A DNA stretch of 64,000 nucleotides from Sterolibacterium sp. (GCA_028713555.1 JAQTOA010000002.1:124001-188000), one strand, 5' to 3'. Shown: positions 39,348 through 51,483, counted from the stretch's first letter. Program-made: numbers and translations. Notes: generated from the letters alone by a model not told the origin.

Positions 39348-40283
39348 TTACCAGAGTGGATGGCCAAAGGCCTCGTGATAGCGTGCAGCAATTTCCTCAC
39401 GCGGCAGCTTGTGGTTCTGGCCACCGCGCTTGGCAATTTTTATCGCGCCCATCAACGAGGCCAACCGGCCGGTTTTTTCCAATGACCAACCCTCAGCGAT
39501 GCCATACAGCAGACCAGCGCGATAGGCATCGCCGCAACCGGTTGGATCGACCACTACCCCTGGTTTAACGCTGGGAATGCTAATGCGTTGACCTGAGCTG
39601 TAAATTTCCGAACCGTTACTGCCTAGTGTAACGATCAATGCCTTGACCTCGCGCGCGAGCTCCTCAAGCGTTTTTCCGGTTCGTTCGCAAAATAGCTTGG
39701 CTTCGTAGTCATTGAGGGTGCAATAGTCGGCGAGCTTCAGAAACTGCATTAGCTCTTCGCCATTGAACATCGGCAGACCTTGCCCCGGATCGAATATGAA
39801 GGGGATGCCGGCTGCGTGGAATTCGCGGGAGTGCTGGAGCATGCCGTCGCGGCCATCGGGCGAGACGATACCGAGCGAAACGGTCGGCGCATCGGCAACA
39901 TGGTTGTGATGGGAAAAACCCATTGCGCCGGGATGGAAGGCGGTGATCTGGTTGTCGTCCAGGTCGGTGGTGATGAAAGCCTGTGCGGTATAGCTGTCGG
40001 AAATCTCTTTGACATGGCTGACGTCGAGTTTCAACTGTTTCAAACGCCGCTCATAAAGCGCGTAATCATCGCCTACCGTGGCCATGATCAGCGGTTTTCC
40101 CCCAAGCAGTTGGAGATTGAAGGCGATGTTGCCGGCGCACCCCCCGAACTCCCGGCGCATGTCGGGAACCAGAAATGAAACGTTGAGGATATGGATCTGC
40201 TCAGGCAGGATGTGGTGCTTGAAACGATCATGAAAAACCATGATCGTGTCATAGGCAAGGGAACCGCAAATCAATGTTTGCAT
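39348..40283 (-). CDS. PfkB-family carbohydrate/nucleoside kinase (adenosine kinase-like)
   Basis: MQTLICGSLAYDTIMVFHDRF; FGGCAGNIAFNLQLLGG; VDPTGCGDAYRAGLLYG. Confidence 0.9.
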   Translation of the reverse strand: MQTLICGSLAYDTIMVFHDRFKHHILPEQIHILNVSFLVPDMRREFGGCAGNIAFNLQLLGGKPLIMATVGDDYALYERRLKQLKLDVSHVKEISDSYTAQAFITTDLDDNQITAFHPGAMGFSHHNHVADAPTVSLGIVSPDGRDGMLQHSREFHAAGIPFIFDPGQGLPMFNGEELMQFLKLADYCTLNDYEAKLFCERTGKTLEELAREVKALIVTLGSNGSEIYSSGQRISIPSVKPGVVVDPTGCGDAYRAGLLYGIAEGWSLEKTGRLASLMGAIKIAKRGGQNHKLPREEIAARYHEAFGHPLW

Positions 40284-40360
40284 GCTTGGGCCGGATGCTG
40301 GAGGATACGCGGATTATAGCATTCGGGCATCCTGGCCCGATTTTCGGCCTGCGCCTTGGC

Positions 40361-40861
40361 TCAGCCAAGTGCCGCCAGAGCCGCGTCGTAGTTGGGTTCG
40401 CTCTTGATCTCCGGGACCAGTTCGGCGTAGATTACCTTGTCATTCTCGTTGAGCACCACCACGGCGCGCGCGGCAACACCGGCGAGTGGCCCATCCAAGA
40501 TCTCGACGCCGTAATTGCTCATGAATTCACGGCCGCGCATCAGGGATAACGGGATGACGTTCTTCAAGCCTTCGATAGTGCAGAAACGATTCATGGCGAA
40601 CGGCAGATCGGCGGAGATCACCAGTACCACGGTGTTGGGCAAATTGCTGGCGCGTTCGTTGAATTTGCGCGTGGAGGTGGCGCAGACTGGCGTGTCCAGG
40701 CTGGGAACGATGTTGAGTACCTTGCGTTTGCCGGCAAAATCCTTGAGCGACTTGTTAGACAGGTCGGCGGTAACCAGTGAGAAGGCGGCCGCATTCTGTC
40801 CGGGCTGAGGAAACTGACCGGCGAGGTGGATCGGATTGCCGCCAAGAGTCACGGTAGTCAT
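40361..40861 (-). CDS. tpx: Thiol peroxidase
   Basis: [32 protein letters not shown]...[18 protein letters not shown]. Confidence 0.94.
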   Translation of the reverse strand: MTTVTLGGNPIHLAGQFPQPGQNAAAFSLVTADLSNKSLKDFAGKRKVLNIVPSLDTPVCATSTRKFNERASNLPNTVVLVISADLPFAMNRFCTIEGLKNVIPLSLMRGREFMSNYGVEILDGPLAGVAARAVVVLNENDKVIYAELVPEIKSEPNYDAALAALG

Positions 40862-40900
40862 GGCTATTCTCCTTTAGATATCGACTTCTTGATGGTACGC

Positions 40901-41731
40901 TCACGGATAGAAAAGATAAAGCCGGTACCCGCTTGCCACGGCACTGCCGGTGTTGTCATAGGTTAGAGCCAGGTTAACAGCGAGTTCGCCCTGTGCGACA
41001 AAACCTGTCGCGACATCGGTGCTGATCGGCAGGTAATCAGCCGGCGCCAGTATTTTTCGCAACAGCGGCTGATCGTTGATGTCGGTCAGAGTCAGTTCAA
41101 TATCGGGATAAGTTTGAGCGAAGGGCGCACGATTCTTTAGCGTGGCTATCAGTACCAGTTGTCCGCTGGTGCCCGGGTGAAGATCGGATGATTCGATGCT
41201 GATCAGGTCACCCTTGCGTGGCAAGGGGACGTCGCAACTAAGAGGCTTGCACAGGTCTTGCAGCAAGGGTTTCATGGCCGGCGACAGTACGCTCAGCTCG
41301 ACACGGAAATACACGATAACTTGCAGCAACAGCAACAACAAGACCAGCGCTGCGGCCAGCACCCAAGCCCAAGTATGACGCTTGGGCGCTGTTTCGACTT
41401 TTCGATGCAACAGCGGCTCGATCCGCTCGTCTTGCCAACCGTGATCGTCCAATGGCTCGCCAGACAGGCTGGGGGTTGTCGGGAGTTCTTCGAGTATTTC
41501 CGAGACCGGCTCATCTGTATGAGCTGATGCCTGCAAAGAAGCCTCTTGATCGAAAAGGTCAGGCAATGCTGCAATCGATGCAACAGGTTCCTTCACCATG
41601 TCGAGAAGCGTATCGATGGCATTAAAGACTAGCTGGCATTGGCCGCAACGCACCTTGCCATGCATCGCTTTGAGTTGTTCGGGGGTAACACGGAAAGCGG
41701 TAGTGCAACCCGGGCAGCGGGTGATCATCAT
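40901..41731 (-). CDS. MJ0042-type zinc-ribbon / DUF3426 membrane protein
   Basis: MITRCPGCTTAFRVTPEQLKAMHGKVRCGQCQLVFNA; TM and DUF3426-like C-terminus. Confidence 0.88.
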   Translation of the reverse strand: MMITRCPGCTTAFRVTPEQLKAMHGKVRCGQCQLVFNAIDTLLDMVKEPVASIAALPDLFDQEASLQASAHTDEPVSEILEELPTTPSLSGEPLDDHGWQDERIEPLLHRKVETAPKRHTWAWVLAAALVLLLLLLQVIVYFRVELSVLSPAMKPLLQDLCKPLSCDVPLPRKGDLISIESSDLHPGTSGQLVLIATLKNRAPFAQTYPDIELTLTDINDQPLLRKILAPADYLPISTDVATGFVAQGELAVNLALTYDNTGSAVASGYRLYLFYP

Positions 41732-42654
41732 GCTTGCATGCCCTCCAGTAGTACCCAACCATCCAGTGTTGCAGCAACGCGCAGCGCCATGAATGGGGCA
41801 TAAGCCGCGATAACTTGCTCACCCTGACTTGCCAATATGCCGGATAGCGCCAGACGTCCCGCAGATTTGTCCTGTTGCCCGCTCACTGCAACGCGAGCAG
41901 AGAGCAGAGGCGCCAGCAGGCAGATCGGGTTGGTGAGGATGTTGGCTATGACACGATCGAAGGTCTCATCCAGCGTTGAAGACGAGTGGCGTAGTTCGAG
42001 CGTGATGTGGTTAGCGGTGGCGTTGTCGCGCGCTACGTTCAATGCGATAGCGTCAATGTCAACGCCGAGCACGTGGCTAGCGCCGAGCTTGGCTGCGGCA
42101 ATAGCCAAAATGCCTGAGCCGCAACCGTAATCCAGTAGCGTCTCGCCACCCCGCACGTTTTGGCACAGCCACTCCAGGCAGAGTCGCGTACTGGGGTGCG
42201 AACCGGTGCCGAAGGCCAAACCAGGATCGAGCATCAGGTTAATCGCTGTCGGGTCGGGCACGGCATGCCAAGAAGGAACAATCCACAGGCGCTGATTGAT
42301 TTGGATCGGCGTGAACTGCGATTGAGTCAGCTGCACCCAATTCTGCTCCGCGATTTCATCCACGGTGAAAACAGGCGGGCTGTCGATACCGACAGCATGG
42401 CAGGCGGCGGCGATGCGCTTGCTTAGATCCCCAGCGTCAGCGCAGGGCTCAAACAAGGCAATAATTCGGCTTTGCAGCCACAAACTCGGGGAGTCGCAAG
42501 CCGGGTTGCCCGGTTCGTCAAACTGGGGCGTTTCGTCTGGCGTACCGGCCAGCGCGTCCTCGACACTGACAGTGATCGCCCCCTGTTCGAGCAACGCATC
42601 CGACAACGCCTCGGCATGATCAGCATCGGCGGCAAGCGCGACACTTAACCACAT
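41728..42654 (-). CDS. prmA: Ribosomal protein L11 methyltransferase
   Basis: DPGLAFGTGSHPSTRLCLEWL; LLDYGCGSGILAIAAAKLGA; NILTNPICLLAP. Confidence 0.95.
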   Translation of the reverse strand: MWLSVALAADADHAEALSDALLEQGAITVSVEDALAGTPDETPQFDEPGNPACDSPSLWLQSRIIALFEPCADAGDLSKRIAAACHAVGIDSPPVFTVDEIAEQNWVQLTQSQFTPIQINQRLWIVPSWHAVPDPTAINLMLDPGLAFGTGSHPSTRLCLEWLCQNVRGGETLLDYGCGSGILAIAAAKLGASHVLGVDIDAIALNVARDNATANHITLELRHSSSTLDETFDRVIANILTNPICLLAPLLSARVAVSGQQDKSAGRLALSGILASQGEQVIAAYAPFMALRVAATLDGWVLLEGMQA

Positions 42655-42702
42655 CTCAGGGCGTGTCCCGCTTGCACACGTCGCTCAATTGAGAACACGA
42701 CC

Positions 42703-44067
<1,365 letters not shown>

Positions 44068-44074
44068 TGCGATT

Positions 44075-44524
44075 TCAACCGATCAAGAACATCGGCTGTC
44101 CAAATTCGACTGGCTGACCATTCTCGACGAGGATCGCCTTGATGACGCCATTGGCGTCGGATTCGATCTCGTTCATCAGTTTCATCGCTTCGATGACACA
44201 CAGTGTGTCGCCTTCCTTGACCGGCTGGCCAACTTCAACGAAAGGCGTCGAATTAGGCGAACCCGCGCGATAGAAAGTTCCAACCATCGGTGCTTTGACG
44301 ATATGTCCCTCGAGTTCACTCGGGACAATCGGTGTTGCCTCACTCGGGCTTGGTGCCGGAACAAACTGGGCAGCTGGCGCGTTACTCATCATATACGCGG
44401 TAGCCTGCGGGGCTGGTGCATGCTTGACGATACGCACCTTCTCCTCCCCCTCGGTTACTTCCAGTTCTGTAATGCCCGACTCCTGCACAAGGTCGATCAG
44501 TTTCTTGAGCTTTCTCAGATCCAT
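44075..44524 (-). CDS. accB: Biotin carboxyl carrier protein
   Basis: [45 protein letters not shown]. Confidence 0.95.
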   Translation of the reverse strand: MDLRKLKKLIDLVQESGITELEVTEGEEKVRIVKHAPAPQATAYMMSNAPAAQFVPAPSPSEATPIVPSELEGHIVKAPMVGTFYRAGSPNSTPFVEVGQPVKEGDTLCVIEAMKLMNEIESDANGVIKAILVENGQPVEFGQPMFLIG

Positions 44525-44581
44525 GGGTACTCCCGGCAAGTCAGTAGGCAGCTAAGCGCCATAAATGCGCCGCTGTTGGGT

Positions 44582-45070
44582 TCAGGTTGGGTTAATGCGC
44601 GCTAGCGCGGCAGCCAGAGCAAGTTCATAACCTTCGCTGCCTAAGCCGCAGATGACGCCGACGGCTATGTCGGAAAAGTACGAATGTTTGCGGAAGGATT
44701 CCCGCGAATGGATGTTCGACAAGTGAACCTCAATAAAGGGGATGGCAACCGCCGCCAAGGCATCGCGTAGCGCGATGCTGGTATGGGTATACGCAGCAGG
44801 ATTGATGATAATGAACTGGACACCCTCGCTGGCAGCGGACTGAACACGGTCCACCAACTCACCCTCGCTGTTGCTCTGGTAACTTTCAACCTGTACGCCG
44901 ACTGCACGTCCCTGCGCTTCCATCGCCCGATGGATGCTTTCCAGCGTGTTGCGGCCATAAATTTCAGGCTCGCGTGCTCCCAACAGGTTCAGGTTGGGGC
45001 CATGCAATACCAGGATGCGTGGCTTAGAGTTTTGAGGATCAGGTTTTTTAGTACGAGTTTGCTTGGACAT
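44582..45070 (-). CDS. aroQ: Type II 3-dehydroquinate dehydratase
   Basis: [39 protein letters not shown]. Confidence 0.95.
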   Translation of the reverse strand: MSKQTRTKKPDPQNSKPRILVLHGPNLNLLGAREPEIYGRNTLESIHRAMEAQGRAVGVQVESYQSNSEGELVDRVQSAASEGVQFIIINPAAYTHTSIALRDALAAVAIPFIEVHLSNIHSRESFRKHSYFSDIAVGVICGLGSEGYELALAAALARINPT

Positions 45071-45201
45071 AGTCGCAAGTTTGCCGCAAATCGATGCATT
45101 TTGTCTAGTCCCCTGTTGAGAACTGTTGCGAGCTCCTGAGTTGTCCGGTTCTGTAGCACGACATCTGTCCGGTCGTCATACTGCCCCGAAGGGGGTAGCA
45201 A

Positions 45202-45246
45202 ATGCGACAGACAGAGCTGCTACAGGAGATTCGAAAGATGAGATTC
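45202..45246 (+). mobile_element. Possible N-terminal fragment of an ISNCY/IS481-like transposase
   Basis: MRQTELLQEIRKMRF matches the recalled N-terminus of a common transposase family (M..ELLQEIRKMRFEEAY...); reads in frame into the ABC ATPase gene. Confidence 0.4.
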
Positions 45247-45366
45247 GGAATTGCTGGTAGCATTCACGTTAAGCAGATATTGGCTACCCCCCAGGGTTTG
45301 TGCCCATTCAAGATAGACACGGAAATAATCAGTCGGGACTATCAAGTTCACCAGGAGATAAAGAGC

Positions 45367-46173
45367 GTGTCAGAATCACCCGAAAATCTGGTCAAGATCA
45401 GCGATCTTCATTTTGCCTACGGCGAACGGAAAGTGCTCAATGGCATCAACCTGAAAATTCAAAAAGGCAAGGTGGTGGCCATTCTGGGTGTCAGTGGCAG
45501 CGGCAAGACTACCCTGCTGCGTCTCATGGGCGGGCAAGTGAAGCCGCAGCACGGCAGCGTCATGGTAGCTGATCGGGTTGTGCACGAACTCGACGACGAC
45601 GGCCTGTACCTATTAAGGCGCGACATGGGCATGATGTTCCAGATGGGTGGTTTGTATAGTGATTTGTCTGTGTTCGATAACGTCGCTTTCCCGATGCGCG
45701 AACTGACCAATCTTCCCGAGGAACTGATCCGCGACCTGGTGTTGATGAAGCTGCATGCGGTGGGCTTGCGTGGCGCCTCGACGATGATGACCGGAGAACT
45801 GTCGGGTGGCATGGCGCGGCGTGTAGCACTGGCTCGGGCGATTGCCCTCGATCCGATGCTGATCATGTACGACGAACCGTTTGCCGGTCTCGACCCGATA
45901 TCGCTGAACGTCATCGCCAATCTGATCCGGCGTCTTAATGATGCGCTGGGCGTGACTTCGATCGTTGTGACTTACGATATGTCCGAGTCGCTAAAGGTTG
46001 TCGATTACGCCTATTTTGTCCATGACGGCGTGGTTGTTGCCGAAGGGCCGGCGGCCGAAATGTTTTCTTCCGACAACCCGTTTGTGCATCAGTTTGTTCA
46101 TGCCCAACCGGACGGACCGGTGGCATTTCATTATCCGAGCAATCCCTATCCAGTCGAACTGGGCATGAGTTAA
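45367..46173 (+). CDS. MlaF-like ABC transporter ATP-binding protein (orphan)
   Basis: GTG start candidate; ILGVSGSGKTTLLRLMGGQ, GELSGGMARRVALARAIALDPMLIMYDEPFAGLDPIS; H-loop position reads VVTYDMSESLKVVDYAYF. Confidence 0.85.
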   Translation: MSESPENLVKISDLHFAYGERKVLNGINLKIQKGKVVAILGVSGSGKTTLLRLMGGQVKPQHGSVMVADRVVHELDDDGLYLLRRDMGMMFQMGGLYSDLSVFDNVAFPMRELTNLPEELIRDLVLMKLHAVGLRGASTMMTGELSGGMARRVALARAIALDPMLIMYDEPFAGLDPISLNVIANLIRRLNDALGVTSIVVTYDMSESLKVVDYAYFVHDGVVVAEGPAAEMFSSDNPFVHQFVHAQPDGPVAFHYPSNPYPVELGMS

Positions 46174-46736
46174 CCGCCCAGGTTGGCGATTCTTTGTTCC
46201 AGTCGCGTCAGGTCGTCGTGGAGTTGCGTCACGTTTTCGGAGAATGTCGCAACTATCGATGACTTGACCAGCATTAGCTGTTCTTCAGTCAGATATTCGG
46301 CGAAATTTTCCGCCAGATTGTGCGCCGCTTGTTGATGCCAGGCGCCGAAGGCGGTGAGTATCCCGGCGATGCGGTGTGCGGCAATGTCGCCGATGATCTT
46401 GCTGAGGTCTTCCTCGAAATCCCAGCGCAAATTACTCAGTACGAATCCCAGCGCATCGGCAAATTCGGCCGAACCGGAAATGCATGCCGCCTTCGTTATC
46501 GCCTCTATACCTCTCAATGCCAGTAGCGGTGCATCGGGAGGCAGGGCGATTTCCACATCCCGGACTTCTGTGCCAACAAGCGCGAGCATACCTTCGGCCG
46601 TCACGGCCATGTCGAGCCGGAACGGCGGCAGAGAAAGGCGCGCTGCCCGACCGGCAAAGGGCATCAGCCGCGCTCGCGCCCAGGCGGCGTCCTGGAGCAT
46701 ATGGTTGAGCGCACCCAGCACGGCGTTGGTGAGCAC
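46170..46736 (-). CDS. ubiJ: UbiJ-like SCP2-domain ubiquinone biosynthesis accessory protein
   Basis: SCP2-like N-terminus and helical C-terminus EYLTEEQLMLVKSSIVATFSENVTQLHDDLTRLEQRI; two genes from ubiE. Confidence 0.78.
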   Translation of the reverse strand: MLTNAVLGALNHMLQDAAWARARLMPFAGRAARLSLPPFRLDMAVTAEGMLALVGTEVRDVEIALPPDAPLLALRGIEAITKAACISGSAEFADALGFVLSNLRWDFEEDLSKIIGDIAAHRIAGILTAFGAWHQQAAHNLAENFAEYLTEEQLMLVKSSIVATFSENVTQLHDDLTRLEQRIANLGG

Positions 46737-46751
46737 GGATGATCCTATCGA

Positions 46752-47624
46752 CTAGTTGGTTTGCTGAATGCCGGCAATCACCCAGCCGCTGCTGGCATCA
46801 ACGGGACGAGTCAGGTGCCAGACTTCGTCGAAGGCTTCCGGCGCGGTATTGGCGGTTTCGCGGATGCTGCCATAGAAGCGCACGCTAGCGATTTGTCGGG
46901 TGCCTTCGGTGCTCATATCGAGCAGGCCGGCGTTGAGTTGCACTACATCGGTTTGCTGTGCCGCCTTGCCGCGCTCCTGATATTCCAGTTGCACCTCGGC
47001 ATACATTTCAGGCGTGGTGAAAGCGCGGATGTCGTCCATATTACCGGCGTCGTTGGCGGCCTGCAAACGGACGAAATTGAGTTTGGCCTGGCGCAGAAAG
47101 CCTTCGACATCGAAGCCGGCGGGGATGTTGGCGGCATTGGCCGACGTCGACGCGGAGCCGATGGGGGTCACCGATTCAAATTGAGTCGGTTCCAGACGAA
47201 CCGGCGCACGTCCTGCTCCAGCGTACTGCATCGGTTCCGTTGGGGTTGCATTGCGCCGCATCAGCATGCGGATCAAGAAGAATACTGCGCCACCTATCAG
47301 CAGCATCATGAAAAATGAGGACATGCCTTCGCCCATGCCGAAGTGCGAAAACAGTGAGGCGATGCCGATGCCGGCGGCAAGCCCGGCCAGCGGGCCAAGC
47401 CAGCGGCTCATGCCGGAGGGTGCCGGAGCAGGTGTCGGTGCGCCTGGCCGGGGAGTTGCTGCTTGGCTAGGAGCAGGAGCCGCCTGACGCTGCATGACGC
47501 CGCTGTCGCGCTTCATGCCTGACGACATGCCGCCGCCGAAGCGCTTGGCCTCGGCATCAAAGGAAGAGAGGAAGAAGCCAAGCGACATGGCGAGTGTGAT
47601 CAGCGTGATAAATATTCGTTTCAT
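46752..47624 (-). CDS. Tim44-like domain protein
   Basis: Signal peptide, RFGGGMSSGMKR, TM region, Tim44-like C-terminus FLRQAKLNFVRLQAANDAGNMDDIRAFTTPEMYAEV. Confidence 0.88.
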   Translation of the reverse strand: MKRIFITLITLAMSLGFFLSSFDAEAKRFGGGMSSGMKRDSGVMQRQAAPAPSQAATPRPGAPTPAPAPSGMSRWLGPLAGLAAGIGIASLFSHFGMGEGMSSFFMMLLIGGAVFFLIRMLMRRNATPTEPMQYAGAGRAPVRLEPTQFESVTPIGSASTSANAANIPAGFDVEGFLRQAKLNFVRLQAANDAGNMDDIRAFTTPEMYAEVQLEYQERGKAAQQTDVVQLNAGLLDMSTEGTRQIASVRFYGSIRETANTAPEAFDEVWHLTRPVDASSGWVIAGIQQTN

Positions 47625-47649
47625 GGGTGCCTCCGAAAGAAAGGTAAGT

Positions 47650-48399
47650 TTAAAGCTTGTAACCGCGGTGCAGGGCGACCACGCCAGCGGTTAAGTTGAA
47701 GTATTCAACACGCGCCAGCCCGGCTTGTTCCATCATGTTCTTGAGGGAATCCTGGTCGGGATGCATGCGGATCGATTCGGCCAGATAGCGATAGCTATCG
47801 GCGTCATTGGTCACCTTGTCGCCCAGCCATGGCAAAAGCTTGAAGGAATAAACATCATAAGCGCCTGCCAGCGGTTGCCAGATCTTCGAAAACTCCAGCA
47901 CCAGCAGGCGCCCACCCGGCTTGAGTACACGCCGCATCTCGGCCAGCGCCCTTTCCTTGTGGGTCATATTGCGCAGCCCAAAGGCGACCGACACGCAATC
48001 GAAGTAATCGCTGGGGAAAGGCAGTTTTTCGGCGTCACACTGCGCCACCGGCATCAGTATGCCTTCATCGAGCAGCCGGTCGCGCCCAACCGTAAGCATG
48101 GCGTTATTGATGTCCGTCAGCCACACCTGTCCACCGGTTTGGTTATATGCCCCCACGCGTTTGGCAAAGGCACGCGACAAGTCGGCGGTGCCGCCGGCCA
48201 CATCGAGCACGCGCTCACCGGTCCTGACGCCGGAAATTTGAATGGCAAAGTGTTTCCATAGCCGGTGCAGGCCCAGCGACATCAGGTCGTTCATTACATC
48301 GTATTTCTGCGCAACCGACGAGAACACGCCCGCGACATGCCGCGCTTTTTCATCTTCCGCGACTTGCTTGAAACCGAAGTGAGTTTGCTTGTCGCTCAT
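47650..48399 (-). CDS. ubiE: Demethylmenaquinone/ubiquinone methyltransferase
   Basis: [44 protein letters not shown]. Confidence 0.96.
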   Translation of the reverse strand: MSDKQTHFGFKQVAEDEKARHVAGVFSSVAQKYDVMNDLMSLGLHRLWKHFAIQISGVRTGERVLDVAGGTADLSRAFAKRVGAYNQTGGQVWLTDINNAMLTVGRDRLLDEGILMPVAQCDAEKLPFPSDYFDCVSVAFGLRNMTHKERALAEMRRVLKPGGRLLVLEFSKIWQPLAGAYDVYSFKLLPWLGDKVTNDADSYRYLAESIRMHPDQDSLKNMMEQAGLARVEYFNLTAGVVALHRGYKL

Positions 48400-48401
48400 G
48401 T

Positions 48402-48830
48402 TCAGTGGCGTCCGCAGCCACCGCCTGTTTTCGTAGCGGGTGGTAAGGTGGAACTGTCTACATCCCGGCTAGCGCCGACGGCTTCGATACGCGCCAGGTA
48501 AGCCTGCCAAAGTTTGTCCTGGTTTTCGCCCAGATTGTAGAGCAGATCCCAAGAATACAGACCGGTGTCGTGGCCGTCGGAAAAGTTCAGTTTCACAGCG
48601 TAATTGCCGACCGGTTCGATATTGACGATCTCAACATTGCGTTTGCCTGTTTGCAGGGTCTCCTGACCCGGTCCGTGGCCGCGTACTTCCGCCGATGGAC
48701 TGAAAACGCGCAACAGTTCATGGCTAAGCGTGAAACTCTTGCCGTCAGCGAAAGTAATTTCGATCTGATGCGATTTCTGGTGTAACTTAATTTCGGTGGG
48801 AGTTGGGGTATGTTTGTCGAGACCTGCCAT
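48402..48830 (-). CDS. DUF971 domain protein
   Basis: [56 protein letters not shown]. Confidence 0.9.
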   Translation of the reverse strand: MAGLDKHTPTPTEIKLHQKSHQIEITFADGKSFTLSHELLRVFSPSAEVRGHGPGQETLQTGKRNVEIVNIEPVGNYAVKLNFSDGHDTGLYSWDLLYNLGENQDKLWQAYLARIEAVGASRDVDSSTLPPATKTGGGCGRH

Positions 48831-48967
48831 TTTGGCTACCTGATTCTATAGAGCGGATTATCATAACGCAGAACCCATAGCAGGGCGATATTATCTGGTG
48901 CCCGCTGTAATCAAACTGTCACTATGGTGAAATACACTGCGATTATTGAAATAAACAAATTCGGACT

Positions 48968-49669
48968 ATGGCAGCCAATATTCTGGTAGTGGAAGACGAA
49001 CCGGCAATCCAGGCGCTTATCAGCACCAATCTGAAGCGCGCCGGTCACATTGTCTTGATGGCGGTCGATGCCGAAAGCGCGCTGCAACAAGTGAAACAGA
49101 CGCTGCCCGATTTGATTCTGCTCGACTGGATGTTGCCGGGCATGAGCGGCATCGAGTTGGCATGTCGGTTGCGCGCCGAGGAAAGAACACGGCTGGTGCC
49201 GATCATCATTCTCACCGCACGAAGCGACGAGCACGATAAGCTGCTCGGCCTGGAGACCGGCGCGGATGACTATATCACCAAACCTTTTTCGCCGCGCGAA
49301 CTGGTCGCCCGCATCAAGGCCGTGCTGCGCCGGCGCACCCCCCAGATTACGGAGGATGTCGCCGAGATCGGTGGCTTGCGCCTCGATCCTGCGACTCACT
49401 GTGTTACCGTTGGCGACCAACCGGTCAAGATTGGTCCCACCGAATTTCGCTTGCTGCATTTCTTGCTTACCCATACGGAACGCGTGCATAGCCGCACCCA
49501 GTTACTCGATCAAGTCTGGGGCGATCACGTATTTGTCGAGGAGCGGACTGTCGATGTACATATTCGCCGCCTGCGCGCCGCCTTGGAAGCCAGCGGCCGG
49601 GATACGCTGATCCAGACTGTGCGGGGGACTGGCTACCGTCTTTCGGCAGCCCTGACCGCCACAGACTGA
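48968..49669 (+). CDS. phoB: Phosphate regulon response regulator PhoB
   Basis: MAANILVVEDEPAIQALISTNLKRAGH; OmpR-type DNA-binding domain; followed by phoR. Confidence 0.93.
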   Translation: MAANILVVEDEPAIQALISTNLKRAGHIVLMAVDAESALQQVKQTLPDLILLDWMLPGMSGIELACRLRAEERTRLVPIIILTARSDEHDKLLGLETGADDYITKPFSPRELVARIKAVLRRRTPQITEDVAEIGGLRLDPATHCVTVGDQPVKIGPTEFRLLHFLLTHTERVHSRTQLLDQVWGDHVFVEERTVDVHIRRLRAALEASGRDTLIQTVRGTGYRLSAALTATD

Positions 49670-49681
49670 AGGGAACTTGTC

Positions 49682-51046
49682 GTGAACCAGTTCTGGCTGG
49701 AAGTGATCGGCGTCACGGTAATCGCCGGGGTCGCTGCACTGCTGGCGGGATTGCTCCTAGAACCCATTTGGGCTCTTGGCATCGTGGCGGCAGTGTATTT
49801 ATTATTTGCAATGCATCACTTGAGGCAGTTGTCGCGGCTGATGAACTGGTTGGCGCAGCCGCTTGGTACCCTGCTGCCCGCTGGCGGCGGTGCCTGGGAA
49901 GTGGTGTTTGCCGCTTTGCATCGCCGTGCCCGGGTGGCGGCCGAAGAACGCAGGCAGTTGAGTCTTGCTCTGAACCGCTTGCTGCGCGCAGGTCAGGCAT
50001 TACCTGACGGTGTCGTTATCCTCGATACGAACTTTATCATCGAGTGGCTTAACCCCATGGCAGAGGGACATCTTGGACTCAGTTCAGCCATGGACATTGG
50101 CAGTCCCATCACCAATTTGCTGCGTGAACCAGGCTTCATCGAATATATTGCTGCCGCCCAGTTTGCCGAGCCGCTGGCACTGCATCCGCTGCGCAACCCG
50201 GGACACACCCTGGCGTTGCAGATCGTGCCTTATGGCGCGCAAAAGTTGTTGCTGACGCGCGATATCACTCATCAAATCAAGCTCGAAACCATGCGCCGCG
50301 ATTTTGTCGCCAACGTCTCGCATGAACTGAAAACGCCATTGACCGTAGTCAGCGGTTTTCTTGAAACCTCGCTGGATAGCCTGCGAGAATCGTCCGTCGA
50401 GGAGGTGGCGCGTTTCCTGACGCTGGCGAGCGAGCAGGCTCTGCGCATGCAGCGACTGGTTGAGGATCTGCTGGCCTTGTCGGCGCTGGAGACGGGAAGT
50501 CCACCGCCCTCGGAGGAACGGGTCGGACTGGACGAACTGCTTGCCGAAGTCGCCGCAGAAGCGCGTGCGCTGTCGAATGGACATCACCAGATCGAGGTGG
50601 CATCGACGACAGGAATCAGCCTGCTCGGCAGCCGCAGCGAACTGCGCAGTGCCTTGAGTAATCTGGTCAGCAACGCCGTGCGCTATACGCCCGAGGGCGG
50701 CAAGGTACGCATTGCCTGGGAACCAACAGCGGATGGGGGCGGCAAAATCAGCGTCAGCGACAATGGCATTGGCATCGAAAGCCAGCATATCCCCCGCCTT
50801 ACAGAGCGTTTTTACCGCATCGATCGCGGCCGCTCAAGAGAATCCGGTGGCACCGGTCTCGGGCTGGCTATCGTCAAACATGTCCTGACGCGACACCAGG
50901 CGGTGCTGGAAATTTCCAGTCAGCTAGGCGGCGGAAGTACTTTCAGCGCCTGCTTCCCGTCACACCGCATAGTAGAAACGCAGGGGCAGAGATTGGGTGG
51001 CAATCGTCAAGTTGATCAAGGCATGACTCATGAATTTCCGGCTTGA
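49682..51046 (+). CDS. phoR: Phosphate regulon sensor kinase PhoR
   Basis: RDFVANVSHELKTPLTVVSGFLETSLDS; HATPase GTGLGLAIVKHVLTRH; GTG start. Confidence 0.93.
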   Translation: MNQFWLEVIGVTVIAGVAALLAGLLLEPIWALGIVAAVYLLFAMHHLRQLSRLMNWLAQPLGTLLPAGGGAWEVVFAALHRRARVAAEERRQLSLALNRLLRAGQALPDGVVILDTNFIIEWLNPMAEGHLGLSSAMDIGSPITNLLREPGFIEYIAAAQFAEPLALHPLRNPGHTLALQIVPYGAQKLLLTRDITHQIKLETMRRDFVANVSHELKTPLTVVSGFLETSLDSLRESSVEEVARFLTLASEQALRMQRLVEDLLALSALETGSPPPSEERVGLDELLAEVAAEARALSNGHHQIEVASTTGISLLGSRSELRSALSNLVSNAVRYTPEGGKVRIAWEPTADGGGKISVSDNGIGIESQHIPRLTERFYRIDRGRSRESGGTGLGLAIVKHVLTRHQAVLEISSQLGGGSTFSACFPSHRIVETQGQRLGGNRQVDQGMTHEFPA

Positions 51047-51483
51047 TCAGCAGAAAACGCCGAGTTGATCGCCTCATGCAGTGCCAAGTCATCAAAGATG
51101 GGTTGAGCGCTCGCCGGACCGCGACGGCGTTTTTTCCCTGCCCAGATCGGCGCAGGAAAGTGGGGGTCGTCGTCGAAACGCGGAATCACGTGCCAATGCA
51201 AATGGGGCACGACGTTGCCGAGACTGGCAAGATTGATTTTTTCCGGTTTGTATAGCGCACGCAGCGCGGATTCAGTAGCGAATACCACAGCCATCAAGTG
51301 CCGCCGGTCGGCACTCGTGAGATCGCTCATTTCGCGCACATGCTCACGCCAAATGACCCGGCAAAAGCCCGGGTAATCCGTGCCCTCCGCGCCACCCACA
51401 CGGACGACGCGACACCGCGCATCCTTCCAGAGGATATCGCCGCCCGCTGGCTGACACAGTCCGCATTTTTGGTCAGAACTGAT
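51028..51483 (-). CDS. HIT family hydrolase; N-terminus appears to begin at a non-canonical ATC (51481-51483)
   Basis: Manual extension upstream of the GTG ORF: SSDQKCGLCQPAGGDILWKDARCRVVRVGGAEGTDYPGFCRVIWREHVREMSDL; HLHWHVIPRF HIT motif. Confidence 0.82.
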   Translation of the reverse strand: MSSDQKCGLCQPAGGDILWKDARCRVVRVGGAEGTDYPGFCRVIWREHVREMSDLTSADRRHLMAVVFATESALRALYKPEKINLASLGNVVPHLHWHVIPRFDDDPHFPAPIWAGKKRRRGPASAQPIFDDLALHEAINSAFSADQAGNS

